From Icerya purchasi (lineage: Eukaryota; Arthropoda; Insecta; Hemiptera; Monophlebidae): 64,000 nt of DNA. Shown in pieces: positions 1 to 14,000 of this stretch. The notes beneath the pieces are model-generated. The model was not told the DNA's origin. It made no database searches and saw only the letters and a program-made list of their open reading frames with translations. The stretch is taken from assembly GCA_039619475.1 (NCBI GenBank), contig CM077115.1, positions 140,380,172-140,444,171 of the forward strand, given 5' to 3'. The translations under genes were made by a program, and so were the position numbers. Within the stretch, counting starts at the first letter, position 1. Each line of letters opens with the position of its first letter.

Positions 1-1368
1 ACAGCGAAGAAAAGAGTGGATGCAACATTTACACTTGAATTACAAGTGAATTTGGGCAATTAATATATCTATCTATGAGGATTCAAAAACCGTTTATATA
101 TATTATATAGCTTTCGGAATCCGCAGTCACCTGGAACCTTAGATGCTATAGTATTTTATTATAATTCTCATAGAGGAGTCGGTTTTAAAACTGAGACTAC
201 GTCGTTTCTCGCAAAATATAAACATCTTATAAGCACGATAGAGAAAAAGTGTGTTACACGATGTTCGATATAGAAATATATATCGCCCCTCCCCCCACGT
301 AAAAATGACGTAGTCACTAACATCTTATCTAAATTTTATTAAATCAGTTTTATAGATACCGTTTTACGTATATTTTGATAACAACTCCTCTTAAGCAAGA
401 ACTAGAATCATCGTCCTATTTTACAACCGAGCTTTTAAAAATCAATTAGTTTAAGTAAATTTCTGATTTTCGTACATTCCCTTATGATATTTATATCAGC
501 TTTGTTTTCGCCAATTCTATATATCGAAGAAAATAAAAATTGTGCCTCGACCTCGAAATTGTGTTCAAAGAGAAATGCTGCTTAAATTCTAACAAAATGA
601 AATTGAAGAAAATTTCCTCCATCTCAGTTGTAAAATGCTCGCTTAATTTCTTCGCATCCCGTTTGTTCATAATCGGAAAATTCGTAAACAGTGTATCCGG
701 CATTTAATAACAAACAACGAACAGACTTAATAAATATCTCTGATGTTTCCGCCGGAGTGGATCATCGATCATCAGCCAAATAGCACACAAATGAATAATA
801 GTACAGCTTCGAATGAGTTCGTTTCGCAAGCCCCCTCGTCGGTCGCCTTTTCAGTGTTCTTTAATCACTTCCGTTTCCCCGGGCAAACGTTACTGAGAGT
901 TCTTTAAAAGTATGTTTGTTATTAAGTTTCATCGAGTTTATTTATTTGTTAACGTAACGCGTTTTACGTTATACTTTTATTTTACACATATTCTAGAATT
1001 GATAATATTTTTCAATAGTTTCCGGGTGCTATATTAGTAGAGAAATACGATATTCAAAACTGAATTTGCGAGTCTTTTAAAGATCGGAAGATGTGATTCT
1101 TATATCCAACACACAATTCCATCCAAAAGGAAAATAAAACAAAAACAATAAAAAAAATATAAAAAAAGTTGCATAGTTTACAAAAAAATAAACGTCATCG
1201 TATTATTATATATAATAAAACTTTTTTTATTATAACGTTGGAAAAACATATTGGAAAGCGAAATCGGGAAAGCCGTATTGATAATGCCGAACGAGAAAAT
1301 CGGTGCATTTTCGATTATTGCACAGAGCACGCGTTATTTATATACACATATTTCTCGTTTTCCTCTAG
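1..1368. other. 5' flank / intron upstream of first visible septin exon
   Basis: No coding exon, RNA gene or repeat was recognised here. It ends in the polypyrimidine tract and acceptor AG (1367-1368) of the first visible septin exon. The P-loop exon expected for a septin is not seen in it, so it is read as intron sequence. It is AT-rich with a short C-run near 285-297. Confidence 0.5.
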
Positions 1369-1461
1369 AACGTATCAGAAAGACGACATCTATAGAGAAG
1401 AAGATAATGGACATCGAAGAACGAGGAGTGAAACTACGATTGACCGTAGTCGATACCCCAG
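1369..1461 (+). CDS. Septin exon (visible exon 1)
   Basis: The exon follows the acceptor tcctctag and ends at the donor gtaacg (1462). It opens with the last two bases of a codon and encodes [19 protein letters not shown], then [11 protein letters not shown] and the first base of the Gly of the G3 box. The first partial codon (xAA) fits the Glu usual before this Arg. An earlier ATG near 1251 lies in intron sequence and is not a start. Confidence 0.93.
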
Positions 1462-3513
1462 GTAACGAATTCGATAAATCGATACTTTAATTTTCGACAA
1501 CTATCGCGAATCATGCGTAACGACCGTATTTTTATAAGGCGCGCGAAATAATGCCTTGGCCTTCTTTCTTGTTATTATTAGTAACACGATTCTTTTTACT
1601 TTTTATTTTATTTATATTACTACCGTTTAATTGGATACGGTCCCCGCCGGTCATGCCACTCTATCCATCTCGAAATAAAAACGACGGCAATACGGTTTCG
1701 TTTATTACACATTCCACGACTAATAAATAAAGCAGAGACTACATTAAGAAGAACAGAAAAGGAATTTCAAAAACAATTACAGTGAAGTACCGATTATCCG
1801 AAATAATCGGGGATTGACAATTTCGGAAAAACGATTTTTTCGGATAATCGATAATAATCGTTATATAGAAGCATTACACATGTACTTATAGAAACATTAT
1901 ACGTATTTAACATATAAAAGAAAAACATTGAAAATTACGAAATTTAATAAACTACAGTAATGTAATATGTTGTAATGAAAAATAAAAACTCGAATGTAGA
2001 GTATCATGTAGGCCTATGGTACGTATATGTAATTAAGTAACTTACATATTAAAAATCTTAAATACCTTAAATATGTATTAAAAATACGTTAAAATACGTT
2101 AAAACATCCATTTCGGATAAGCGATTTTCGGATAATCGGTACTTCGCTGTACTTTAAAACGTGAAAATAATAAAACGGAAGATTTTTAAGAACGGCCGAT
2201 TCGATAATGTTACATTCGTAATATTTCTGTTTATTTATAATACGCTGTAGATCCCAGTCAGCTCGATAACTAACGAAGGTTTTTTTTTCTTCTAAAGGAA
2301 TTTTCTAATCTTCTGCTGCTCTGCAAGTAAATAATAGTCGTTGCGTTGCACTATTTCGTTTCACTATTTCGTTTCACTATTCAAGCGATTTTCAAGACGT
2401 TTCACGTCAAAAAATCCCGCATCACAAACTTTTTTCTTTTTCATTCCTTCTAATTCCTGGGGTTCTTTTTCGAGTTTCCTTTGCTTTTCCATTCTCCTGC
2501 CGTTTCTATTATTCTCCTACGTTTATTGTCTTCTTCTCATTCTCTGCCTAATCCCACGTTTCTTCTCCATCCGAATAAAGCACAATCTATATAAATCCCG
2601 TATTCCTCTGTCTATCATCATTGATTCCGCTTTTTAATACCTGACCGAGTCAAAATTTAACCCAGACTCTTTGTTTTTTGATTTCCGGGTGTAAGTTTTC
2701 GATTGACGCGCTGAAAATAAAAAGTGAAACGAAAAAAAGAAAAGAAAACACACTTAAATCAGATTCGCATGAGTGGCTTCTCCACTATTATTGATTGTTT
2801 TGAACTTTTTATTTTCGTTTCCAGTTCCAGATTTAAAAAATTCCTGTGTTATCTAACAATACTTACAAAAAGTAAACCATTTTCATTTTGCCGGTTTGTT
2901 TTATAACTGTTGTTATACATTTTAACGGCTTCATTTTTTACTTGTAACGTCTTCGGCTAATTAACACACTTTTTAAACGACGTTAATCGATGTTCAAGTG
3001 TCGCAATAACATCGATTACTTCCGCCGGACGATTTAAAATATTACACACCGTTTAACGGTGAACCCGTTAGACATGAGATGCATGAGATATTTCCACGAC
3101 TACGTCGGGAATAAACGAATACACAAAAAGTTCCCTCTTTCGTTAACGACTTAACTGCGTGTTCACGCAGGCCAATAAAAGACGTACAAACAAGAACAAA
3201 GTCGTGACTTCATACGTTGTTGAATCGATCAGTTATCGAATTTTCAGTCATACATTTGCAAAATCAGTTTGATTACCTAGAATTAGTAGAACTAACCTGA
3301 GGTCACGTTTGATCACTAAGTTTGTAAAATAAGTGTACAGCGTTTTGTTGGAAGCAATAATGCAGTCACAACTTACCTCCAGTTGTTTAATTTAGTATTG
3401 TTTTCTTGTCATATTTTATATAGAATTATATTTTGATAAAAAATGTTTCAAAAATGTTACTTGTAAAATCATCATATACATATATATATATAAATATAAA
3501 TAAATATACATAC

Positions 3514-3569
<56 letters not shown>

Positions 3570-4887
3570 CTCGGTCCTTCGCGCCTCGTAAGGGGCTCCG
3601 CCCCTTGACCCCGTCTGGGGATAGCCCTGAATTCCCAACTCCATCACTTCTGAAAAATTGTTAACGATATTCTTTCCAACTATGCGACAAGAAAAAAAAA
3701 AATCTTTATTTAATGTCATATTTTGGGAAAAACTTTTTGTGAGAGAAAAAAATGACTATGGAACAGTCGGTTTCAATTAACCATGATATTCTTCGCATAA
3801 TAAGTTTTTTTTTTCATTGTAATCGAGAAAGAATTCAAAACTAATGCATTTAATTCACGTTTTGCATAGAAATGTAATGACTTCCGCAACGCAAGATCGT
3901 AGCAAAATTTCTTATTAACCCCAACGTAGAATAACGTAATTAACCAGGGTAGCAATTCATTTTGTTGATGATACTTTATCTTCTTTTATATATATATATA
4001 TATATATACAGTATATATAGCGTTTTAGAACGAAAAAAGTAAGTGGGGATCGGATTTGACGTTGTCATTAATACACCAGTAAAACTGGATTGTTTAACCT
4101 CCTCGCTGTGGAGGAGACCGTTCCTAGATCTCTGGATAATTTTGTCTATAATTTTACAATTGAATGTGCTATTTTTAAACGTTACACGATTTTTCATGTT
4201 ACCCCCGCTGACATAAGAGTGATAATAAAATACAAATATATGCACACGTTATTTAATAAGACGTTTATCTTTGAATTATAAATGTTCGTATCTATTTTCT
4301 GTTTTGTCACTTTACTAAATATATATAAAAACACTCATTGCAGAACATTTTAGTTTTATATAAATATAAAATATAATCGACATGTTTCGAAGTTACATAC
4401 GCGATAATCATGGCAATAATAAATAAATTTAAAAGTAAAATAAACGATATCTATATATTGAATAGATTGTAAGCAAGACACATATGATATGGTTTATTTT
4501 AATTGTTTAACTCTATTTATTATTGCCATGATTATGGGCATGGGCGTCGTTGGGGGGGGGGCAACTGCCCCCCTAGAGCCTTGAAACTTTTTAATCAACT
4601 AGCCATGAGGAGTATTCATAGGCGCGTAATCATGTACAATTTGGAAGACTTTTATAATTTTATTATAAAAATTTGCCAGAAACCCACGAAAATTATGTTT
4701 TAATTAAGATTTTATTCTTGTTTAATAAAATATTAAGCCTTTACAAATCATAAATTTTATTTTTCCCATAACTCATATCCTCTTTCTATCTTCTGCCCCC
4801 TGGCTCATCGGCTGGATTATGTGACTCCGAAACATGTCGGCTATATTTTATATTTTTATAACTATAATATAATTTTCTGTATTACGT

Positions 4888-4928
<41 letters not shown>

Positions 4929-7900
4929 ATAAAGATGTTTATATGTACAATTCAAAGAGAAACAAAATGGTTCTATAGCTCACAGATATCTTGATTTTTT
5001 TTGCTTTTTGTTCCGCTTACAATTAGTGATATTATCAAAATCAAACACAAAAACCGACATTTACGTTAAATTTACGTTAAATTAACTTCCAAAAAAAAGT
5101 GCTACACACACGACGTCACGACAATTACGGACTTTTTTGATTTACACGACATTTATTCGTCTATCCTGTTCCCGTGTGTTATACTACGGCCAGTTTCTTG
5201 TGAAGATGAAAACACATCTACATTCGAAATAAATCATTCGCGACCATGCAAAAATCTGACTGCTAATTCGATCGGTTTTGTGAAATTATTGAATTTACAT
5301 CGCTTTTCAGCTTGCTTATTATAATGAGAAAATTGTAAAATTTTAATTTTTTCACACTTTCCTCCCACCATATTCCACTAACTTTCGGTTGCCAGCCCTC
5401 CCCCCTTATTTGTTTAATTTAGATATAATTACTCTAAGTTTAATGCAGAAATCCATTAAATTAAGTTTTTGTAATTTTTCATTTTGCAAAATATTTTCAT
5501 TAATTTATATGGAGGACTATTAACGTAAAATTAACACTTAATACCCCTGTAACAGTGTAACAGTACCTATCACTGGTATTATTCTATAGTTGTATTCACG
5601 ATGTGTGATTTGTTTTCAGCGACTGCAAAGGTTAATTAATTTTTATTTGTTGAAAGGTTTTGGCGATGCTCTAAATTGTGAAGATAGCTGGCAAGCGTGC
5701 TGTAAATACATAGACGATCAGTTTCACCAGTACTTTGCCGATGAAAGTGGCTTGAACAGAAAAAATATCGTCGACAACCGTGTTCATTGCTGTTTGTACT
5801 TTATTTCTCCGTACGGGCGAGGGTAATTATGCATGACGAATTTTAATTAGATAATTGATTATCCAACTGTCGCAGATTGATTAATTCCCCATAAACTCGT
5901 TCGCTCATAACAGCGGCTTCAAATAATCCAGATAAGAAATTATCCGCAACAAATAATTCGAAATAGGTGGTACGGATCTGTGCATTTTGCGCATTTTTGC
6001 TTTATCATCACAGATACATAATTCATGATTCGCACCGATGGGCTAAATAGTACCGCCCGGTAAAAATTGAAAAATTGATATATATATAGTTAAACACGAC
6101 AAGTTATAAAATATTAATAACAAAATTCGTATTTGTTGCGTTCGTTAATATATCAACTGCCTCTGATAAACTGTTTATCTTCTTACACACTTTTTGATAT
6201 TACGCTTCACTTTAATATTGTCCACTTTGCTTTCACTTACTATTGGTCTCGTCCGATGCGTAATTCTTTTCTCTTCCTTTTGCTCTGCTTTAAGCCTTCC
6301 AAGTTCTTCCTTAATAATATTTCGAAAAATCGAATTTTTTGGAATATTTACTTAATTAAAATTGCTTCACTTCTTCTTAAACTCCCTTTCTCTTCACCGG
6401 CAGCGACATTCTTATCTACTCCTTTGAGTATCTCGTCAGTAAACTCCGTTTTTGAAAACCTCTTTAATGTTATTACGCTCTTTTTAATATACCATTCCTT
6501 TATTTATCTCCTGAATGTTGTTGTCTTTACGCTTTGTCTCTTCAATCCCTTTTTCATTATTCTCACCTTAAATAATGATCCAATCCTTCTTATAAATTAT
6601 TTCTGTTATTTCAGTGTCTTACTCGACCTCTTATTTCACAACCATATTAGTGATCTATACTTAGCTTTCCTTAAAAACTCCAGCTTGTTAAAATCCTTTT
6701 CTTACACTAATACTGCTGAGAAAGCCTTGTCTTATTTATGTATTTATTTATTCCATCCTACACTATTGTTGTTTCGCTTACGTTATCGACAGCTCTCCCA
6801 TTTCAAAATACATATTTCCATCTCTATCTCGGTGTCCCCAGATCTCCTATGGTCCTTGTTATCCTTGCTGAATTAGAACAGATTAAACATTTCGGCTCCG
6901 TAACTCGGAGGTGGCTCTTGCAGCTATTTAATAATATCGTCGTAGATGACCGAATTCCTAAAGTATGGAGGAAAGCAAAAAAAAGAACGTTATCGCAATC
7001 CACAAACCTGGTAAATCTCAAGATGATGTGTTAATAACTACCGACCAATCTTGTTGCTGTGTCATCTATTCAAACTCTTTAAAAGGCTCCTTTATGTCAG
7101 AATCATAGACAAAATAGATAAAGCTTTGATACCGCGACAGCCACGTTTCCGACTAGGGAACTATTGCACACAGCATACTGGTAGCGAAAATTTACAACTG
7201 CGTTATTCGGAAATTACTAGAGAATCGAAGTTTTTATGTTGAGCTAGATGGGGTAAATCGAGTCGGTGGAGAAAGCACAAGGAGGAATGGTCTCCCGTAA
7301 GGAGGTGCTCTCTCGCCGATACTTTTCAACATGTACACAAATGATTAACCGATCTTCGCAGATATAAATCATTACGTCTATGAAGATGACCTCGTAGTCA
7401 CCTATCAAGGATCAAGCTTTGGGTTAATAGAGGACAGACTGACAGAAATGCTAAACAAGCTTTCGGAGTATTACACATTTAATCAACTTAAACCAAACTT
7501 AAAGAAAACGTAAGTATCGATCTTCCACCTAAAGAACTATTCAGCACAAAAGAAACTGAATATAGTTTGGCAAGGAACAAAATTTGAATTTACGGACCAA
7601 CCAAAGTAGTATCTTGGTGTAACATTAGAGACGGGGCACTTACATACGAAAAGCGTTATGCAAATATTAAGAGTAAAATTTCTGCTAAGAACGGTATCTT
7701 TGTTGGTAGCTCGTGGAATGCTAAACCTTCGGATTACTACCTTGGCATTATGTAGCTCTGTGGCAGAGTACGCGTGTCCAGTCTGGTATAATTCTGCTTA
7801 TGCAAAACAAGTGGCTATTGCTCTGAATGATAGCTGCCGTATTATCACAGGATATCTGCGGTCAACTCCTATTGCAAAAATGAGAGCTCTTTCAGGAATA

Positions 7901-7968
7901 GCTCCATCGGCAATTAAACGCCGTGTTGCGACTGAAGTAGAAAATGTAAAACAGGAGACTGATGATCG

Positions 7969-8005
<37 letters not shown>

Positions 8006-11000
8006 TATGTACAACAACGAAGAAGACTGAAGTCCCGCAAGAGTTTCATGGCTACAACTAAGGCAATTAATATTAAAGCCGAAATTGCGCGACTTAACGT
8101 TCGGGAAACAGAATGTCAAGGGTGGAAAATGGAGTCATGGATTAAACCATCGGAGAAGATTTCTGTAGGTGCAGACCTAAATTATGCTAGATGGAGGTCT
8201 TTGAGTAGATTGCGGATACAGTTTGAAAAAATGGGGAATCTCGAAAAATTCACTATGTACGTATAACGAAAAGCAGTCTACCGCTCACTTGTTCTCGTGT
8301 AAAATGTGCCCGGTTAAGTGTAACTTCGCTGACGTCGTGAAGCTGGAAGGCAATGCAATTGGTTTCTTGGATTACTAGAAATCCGTATTGTAAACTACTT
8401 CACCCGACACGACGAAGAAGAAGAATAGACCAATAGAGGGATGATAGTTGCATCGCACTTCTAATTCATTTTTTTAATTTCGATTATGTTTCTACTTAAA
8501 TAATATTTTCTTAGGGTTTTGATTAACTTTAATAACACTAATAGAGAAACTTGAATACGATTATCGTTGTTGGAATTGATTATTTCTACGAACACTTTAG
8601 AGCCTAAGTTATTAGTTGCTGGTAATTAGGATGTTGACCTGAAAATTGCTATGTAAGGGCAGTTACTACGTAATGGTGGCATGGCTACAACCACAATTAA
8701 GTAGCGTCCATGCTACTCTAGTTCTGTACTCGGTACTGTTTTACCAAATACAAACTATGCTACAGCAATGTGACCGCAACTTCAATTAAGCAAAGCCCGT
8801 ATACTACCTTAAACTATAGTGGATATAACTTCGACTACCACGGAAATTATTTTTCACCTAAATCGATATACCGGATGCTGTTATTAAAACATGATTCGTA
8901 TGAAAGCAGTATGACCATACTATAACTAAATACACCGCCCTAGGCGACTGAACGATTAATTAGAGTCAATTGAACTACTATGGCTACTGAATGTTTTGGT
9001 ATAGCCATAGAAGTCCTGATCACGTTTAATTGATTATTGTACCCGGTATAATAAGCACACCGTTGAGTTTTGGTGAAAATAGATCCTTCGTAGTCATTAG
9101 AATAAACTCTTATCGAATCAAAAATTGTATCGGTCAATGTTAGTTTAGTATAAGTATATCAGCAGCTATCGGTGAATTCGCTGATACTCGGTAATCATTA
9201 AAATTAATGTTAAAAAAAAAAGCTCCGTTAAGAGAAGAGTATTTTCTTTATTTAATATAACCAGATAAAATTTATGGAAAATATGGGACATTTTAAAATC
9301 GAATAACTTCGTATTATTCATTTTCTTTAACGTATGGAAAAACGCAGTTTTAAATAATGATAATTTTCATCACTGACGGAACTTGAGCATTATACTTTAA
9401 CCATGACTCATCATACGGTATTGAAAATAGCAGCATTTTAAGTGTTGGTCTATTCGTATTATTACTCAAAAATATTTACAATAAATATTACGGAATAATA
9501 TAATTCTTAAATAGAAAAAAAAAAAAAAAAACAGAAGCAACTGCAAGATTTACTTTAAAGTTTTTTTTTTTTTTTCCTTTTTCTTTTTCTACTGTACCAG
9601 TCGAGGGACCACAAACAGCGCCAATATTAATTTTAATATATGTATTATGATGATAGAAATGTGACCAATCCAAAGCCCTCCAGTGAGGGGTTTGGCTTAT
9701 AATAGTTCACTACAACTTATAAAAAGGGATACAAAGTCTAGAGAAGGACGAAAAGCGACATAAGCAGTACAGCACAATTTTGACCATATGGCCCTTACGA
9801 TATAAAAAGCGAATGGGATGGATTTTAAGACTTTAAAGTTTTAATAGAAATGTGTTAAAAAGAAAAAAATAAGTACTTGATAAAACGCAACATATTTTAC
9901 GGTAAAATATATGTCTCAAAAGGATATTACGATTATTCTTGGACAACATTTACACCTGAATTGAGGTCTCGATAAATTCAAGTTGCACCAAAATAATTAA
10001 AAACCGCATTAAATATTCTTGATGTTTTCGATACTCGGCTTATACATATATAGAAAGCGGCTGGTTGTACTTTTTTTTTTTTTACGCTCATTTAAAATAT
10101 GGTCTCTAATTGTTATTATAATTCAAATTTGGTGCCGACGACTCTGATTAGTATTAGAGTTGTTTAAGAATAATCATAATAATATTTCCTTAAGGTACAT
10201 TTTATTATAAACAATTATTCTATTTTTCTAATCGAGTAATTATTTTTTACCTTTTTAGCGTTTTCGTATATATTAACGTTTTAAAACAACAAATTTTAGG
10301 GTCACAGTATTTTTTTAAAATTATTTTTAATTAATTCATTGATATCCGAATAATAAATAAAGTTTAAATAAAAGGATAATTGAAATTGATTATTTTGTTT
10401 TTCAGCTTACGACAGTTGGACGTTGAACTAATGCGACGCATCCAAAATAAGGTGAATATAGTTCCGGTGATCGGCAAAGCAGATACTCTGACAGAAATGG
10501 AAGTGAAAAGATTAAAAGAACGTGTTAGAAAAGATATAGATGAAAATAAAATACAGGTAATGTGTTTTGTTTTTGTTGTTTTTTGTTTTTAATTTTTAAA
10601 TTAGATAACCCCGCAAAACAGGGGCGATTAAATTAAAAGGAAAAAGTGGCAGAGATTATGGATTTGAAAACGGCCGAAAATTAATATATACGACATAGTT
10701 ACTAATGTAGATAACAAAATTTAGACGATCCCTACGATATATTTCACTACATCTTATCCTTTCCTCTTTCATAGGTATTCTTTAATTTTCCTCCGTTTCT
10801 TATGCGATCAGCTTTACAATAATTCGATCATCTAACCAGTTTTACCTTTACGGCACGACTTTGTTTTTATGTTTTAAATTACAGCGGCAGGATATACCTG
10901 TTAAACTTGTAATTATCATTATATGCAGGTTATGTTGGGAAATATGGAGGGAACTGGGAAAGGGTTTAATGATATGTGTTACATTACGTTCATAACATCG

Positions 11001-14000
11001 CATAAAAAAGGATCAATAACACGATGCATTAATGTGACATTCGAGCGAAATTATATCGTCCATTATTAACGATAAATTAAATTTATTAAAGAAAATTTCT
11101 CAGGAGCAAATAGGACATTGCAGCTGATGAAGGGTGAAAGAATAAGAATAGCCAACGCAACATAATTAATAGAAAAAAAACTTTGTTTTGTTTTTTTTTT
11201 TTTTGTTTTTTTTTGTGGGCCCGCCAGCGGCATTGACCCAACAACAGGAAAACTAAGCTAAAAAACTAAATAGCTAGGCGGTCCGAAATGGACGCAACAA
11301 AAGACAGCAGTGCGGACACCACAGAATATGAAGGAAAGGAGAGGATAAAGGTACAGTTATAGAAAGAAGGGGACCTAATGACAAGAGCTGACTGTATAAA
11401 AGGGAGCGTTCGTTATGAAGAGCAGGACACTCGAAGAAAATGTGATCAGCATCACATGTACGAGGAGGATCACAATCGTAAAGAGAACAATAAGGAGAAG
11501 GCGACAGAGCAAATCGAAAGTGAGAGGATGGGAGGAGAGAATGATTGATCCGGAGATGAATTAGGGAGACAATAGAAGATCGACGACCGAAAGGAATAGA
11601 ATGGAACCGGATAGGGAACGAGGAATCGGCCGAATAAAACGGTAATGCGAATGGAAATTAGAAAATAAGGAGGAATAAATATCCCGCCAAAGTCTGGTGT
11701 GATTGGAGGTGGATAAAGAGATGATATCTGAAGAAGGAAAATGGTTGAGAAATGAATCAAGGCGACTAGCACAACGCAGCCAAAGAATCGGCTGCGTCAT
11801 TGTCATCAATTCCGGAATGACTGGGGACCCATAAAAAATCAATAAGAATAGAACGGGATGACTGCAGAGTGGAGGTAAGAGAACGAATTGAGAGAATAAT
11901 ACTAATGATAGGAATGTGAAGGAGGAGAGGATAGGGCCTGAAGGACGCCTTTAGAATCCGAAATAATGAGGAATTGGGAAAGATCGCTTAAAGAGGAAAT
12001 AAAAGAGATAGCCTGAAGGATGGCGATCGACTCGGCAGAAAAAATAGAGCAGAAGGAAGGAAGCCGGAAGGACTCAGAATGTCGAAGCGACGGAGCAGTA
12101 GTAAAGATCAATTCATGAGCAGGAAAAGAGGAATTCAACAAATGAAGAAATTCATTGTTGACTGCACCGTGACAAGAAGAATTAGCTTGAAGTGGGAGAG
12201 AGGAAAATTTGATAGGCTGCCATAGGCTATTGAAGTCATGAAAGTAGTACGGGAGATTGTTGTAGGAAAGGACAACAGGAGAAAAATTAGAAAGACGGGT
12301 AGCAATGAGAGACAGAATTGGGATTTTGTGAGCAGAAAAACAACAGCGGTTTTTGATATATAGTTAGGAGGAAATTAGTTTGGACGAGGAGATGGGAAGC
12401 CGTTTAATTAAGAAGCGATACCCAAACTGAGAACGGCGAATAAACAGTGGTTGGGTAACCGACTCTGATAGAACTGCGGGAATGGGGGAGGATTTCAAGG
12501 CTCCAATGCACAAACGGAGGCAAGAGTTCTGGATCGCGTCAAGTTTAGAGAGGAGTGACTTGGAGGAATTACCGTAGATAAAGGAACAATAGTCGAGCTT
12601 GGACCGGATGTTGAAAAGAATTAGAAGAATAAACGGATCGCCGCCTCATTTGAGGGGAGAGAGAGATTTAAGGAGATTAAGTCTTTTAAGACAGGATTTA
12701 TAGAGAAAATTAATGTGCTCATGGAATGTGAGGTGGCTATTGAAAAAAAGGCCAAGATAGCATATGGAATTGACAACGGGGAGATAGGAATACCAGATAC
12801 AGTGATGCGAGTTAGAGCTCGGTTAAAGGGGCGGAGAGAAAAAATGATACAAGAGGACTTAGTAGGAGAAAGAGAGAGGTGAAGACGAGAAAGGGAATTA
12901 TTAAGAATAGACAGGGAATTATTCAACTCATCAATAGCGGCGGACAGATTGTCACAGGTGGAATAAACCAAAATGTCGTCAGCGAAGAGGAGAGAGGAAG
13001 AAGGAATAGAAAGAGAAGCGATATCAAAAAAGTAGATATTAAAAAGTGTAGGACACACGGGAACCCTGTGGGAGCTCAAGATAAACGCATCTGGAGGAGG
13101 AAAGGAAGGGAGAGGAAAGAAAGAGAGTTCTGTTCTGGAAGAGGTTGAGTATGAGAATGACGACGACGGGAGGGAGGTTAAGAGAAAGTAGTTTGGAACC
13201 CTGAGAGGGAAGATGCACATTATCAAAGGCAGAAGAGACGTCCACAAATGAGGCAATGGTGAATTTTTTAGTTAGGAAAGACTTATAGATATCTGAAAGG
13301 AAATAACTAATGCAGTCAACCGGTCCAAGCCCAGGGCGAAAACCAAAAATATTAGGAGGGACTAGATTACTGTGCTCCAGCCACCACACGAGACGATTGT
13401 TAATCAAACCTTCAAAAAGTTTACGGGAAATGGGACGGAAAGAACACTGATTTCTTTTAGGAATAGGAACGACAATAAAGTCGTTCCAGGATTTTGGAGT
13501 AGAACCAGAAAGAAGAAAAGAATTAAATATATGGAGAAGGAAAAGCAGCGCGGCAGGAGAGAGATTTTTAAGAATAAGGAACGAGAAACCGTCTCTGCCA
13601 GGAGTAGACAAGGTGGATTTATTAAGAATGGATGCAAGCTCGTCGTAACGGAAAGGAGAAGACAGGAAGTGAGGCTCAGAGTTAACAGGAAGAGAAGAAA
13701 GAGCAGTTTCTTCAAAAGAGGAACATAGGCGGGAGCAATAGAATCCAAGAAGGACTCCAGCTGGGGTTTGAAAGGGTGGGAGTGGCGAGGGCGCTCAGAA
13801 AAAGGTAACCTAAATGCCTTAGCCATTTTACAGATCTGGAAGAAGAGCGTATCTCTGGAGAATAAGGAACAGAAAGACTTCCAAGAATTATTTTTGGTGG
13901 ACTTAAGGATGAAACGAGCTTCTGCGTTGGCTTCTTTCTGGACTAGGAGGTTGGGCATAGAGGAGTGAGAGCGGAAGGCTTTAAAGGTAGCAGAACTTTT

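Larger units (their letters stand above)
1462..5656 (+). other. Septin intron 1 with several repeats
   Basis: A 4.2-kb intron holding a TA-flanked MITE (1780-2149), a (TA)n tract with an adjacent GC-rich double hairpin (3474-3620), a second (TA)n tract (3986-4009), one copy of a repeat shared with 59.6 kb (4540-4746), and a third (TA)n tract (4890-4925). A pyrimidine-rich stretch at 2283-2640 gives a long open frame of low complexity that is not considered a gene. Confidence 0.7.

Noticed and set aside
1169..1368. Open frames continuing upstream of septin exon 1 with possible ATG starts
   Set aside because: Conserved septin sequence begins only after the acceptor at 1367-1368. The upstream residues do not match the septin P-loop region.
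3426..3719. Open frame with a long Ile-Tyr repeat
   Set aside because: It is the translation of a (TA)n microsatellite. Similar Tyr-Ile frames at 16.8-17.1 and 59.4-59.7 kb were rejected for the same reason.
6133..6876. 247-codon plus-strand open frame, the longest in its region
   Set aside because: Low-complexity Phe/Leu/Ser translation of a pyrimidine-rich intron stretch. It has no motif and runs into the RT relic in a different frame.
9514..9576. A-run and T-run that could pair as a hairpin or terminator-like structure
   Set aside because: Homopolymers are frequent in this window, and there is no supporting element boundary or gene end.
12879..13728. Plus-strand Arg/Lys/Gly-rich frames across 12.9-14.3 kb
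   Set aside because: Antisense shadows of the minus-strand LINE ORF2, produced by its pyrimidine-rich sense strand.
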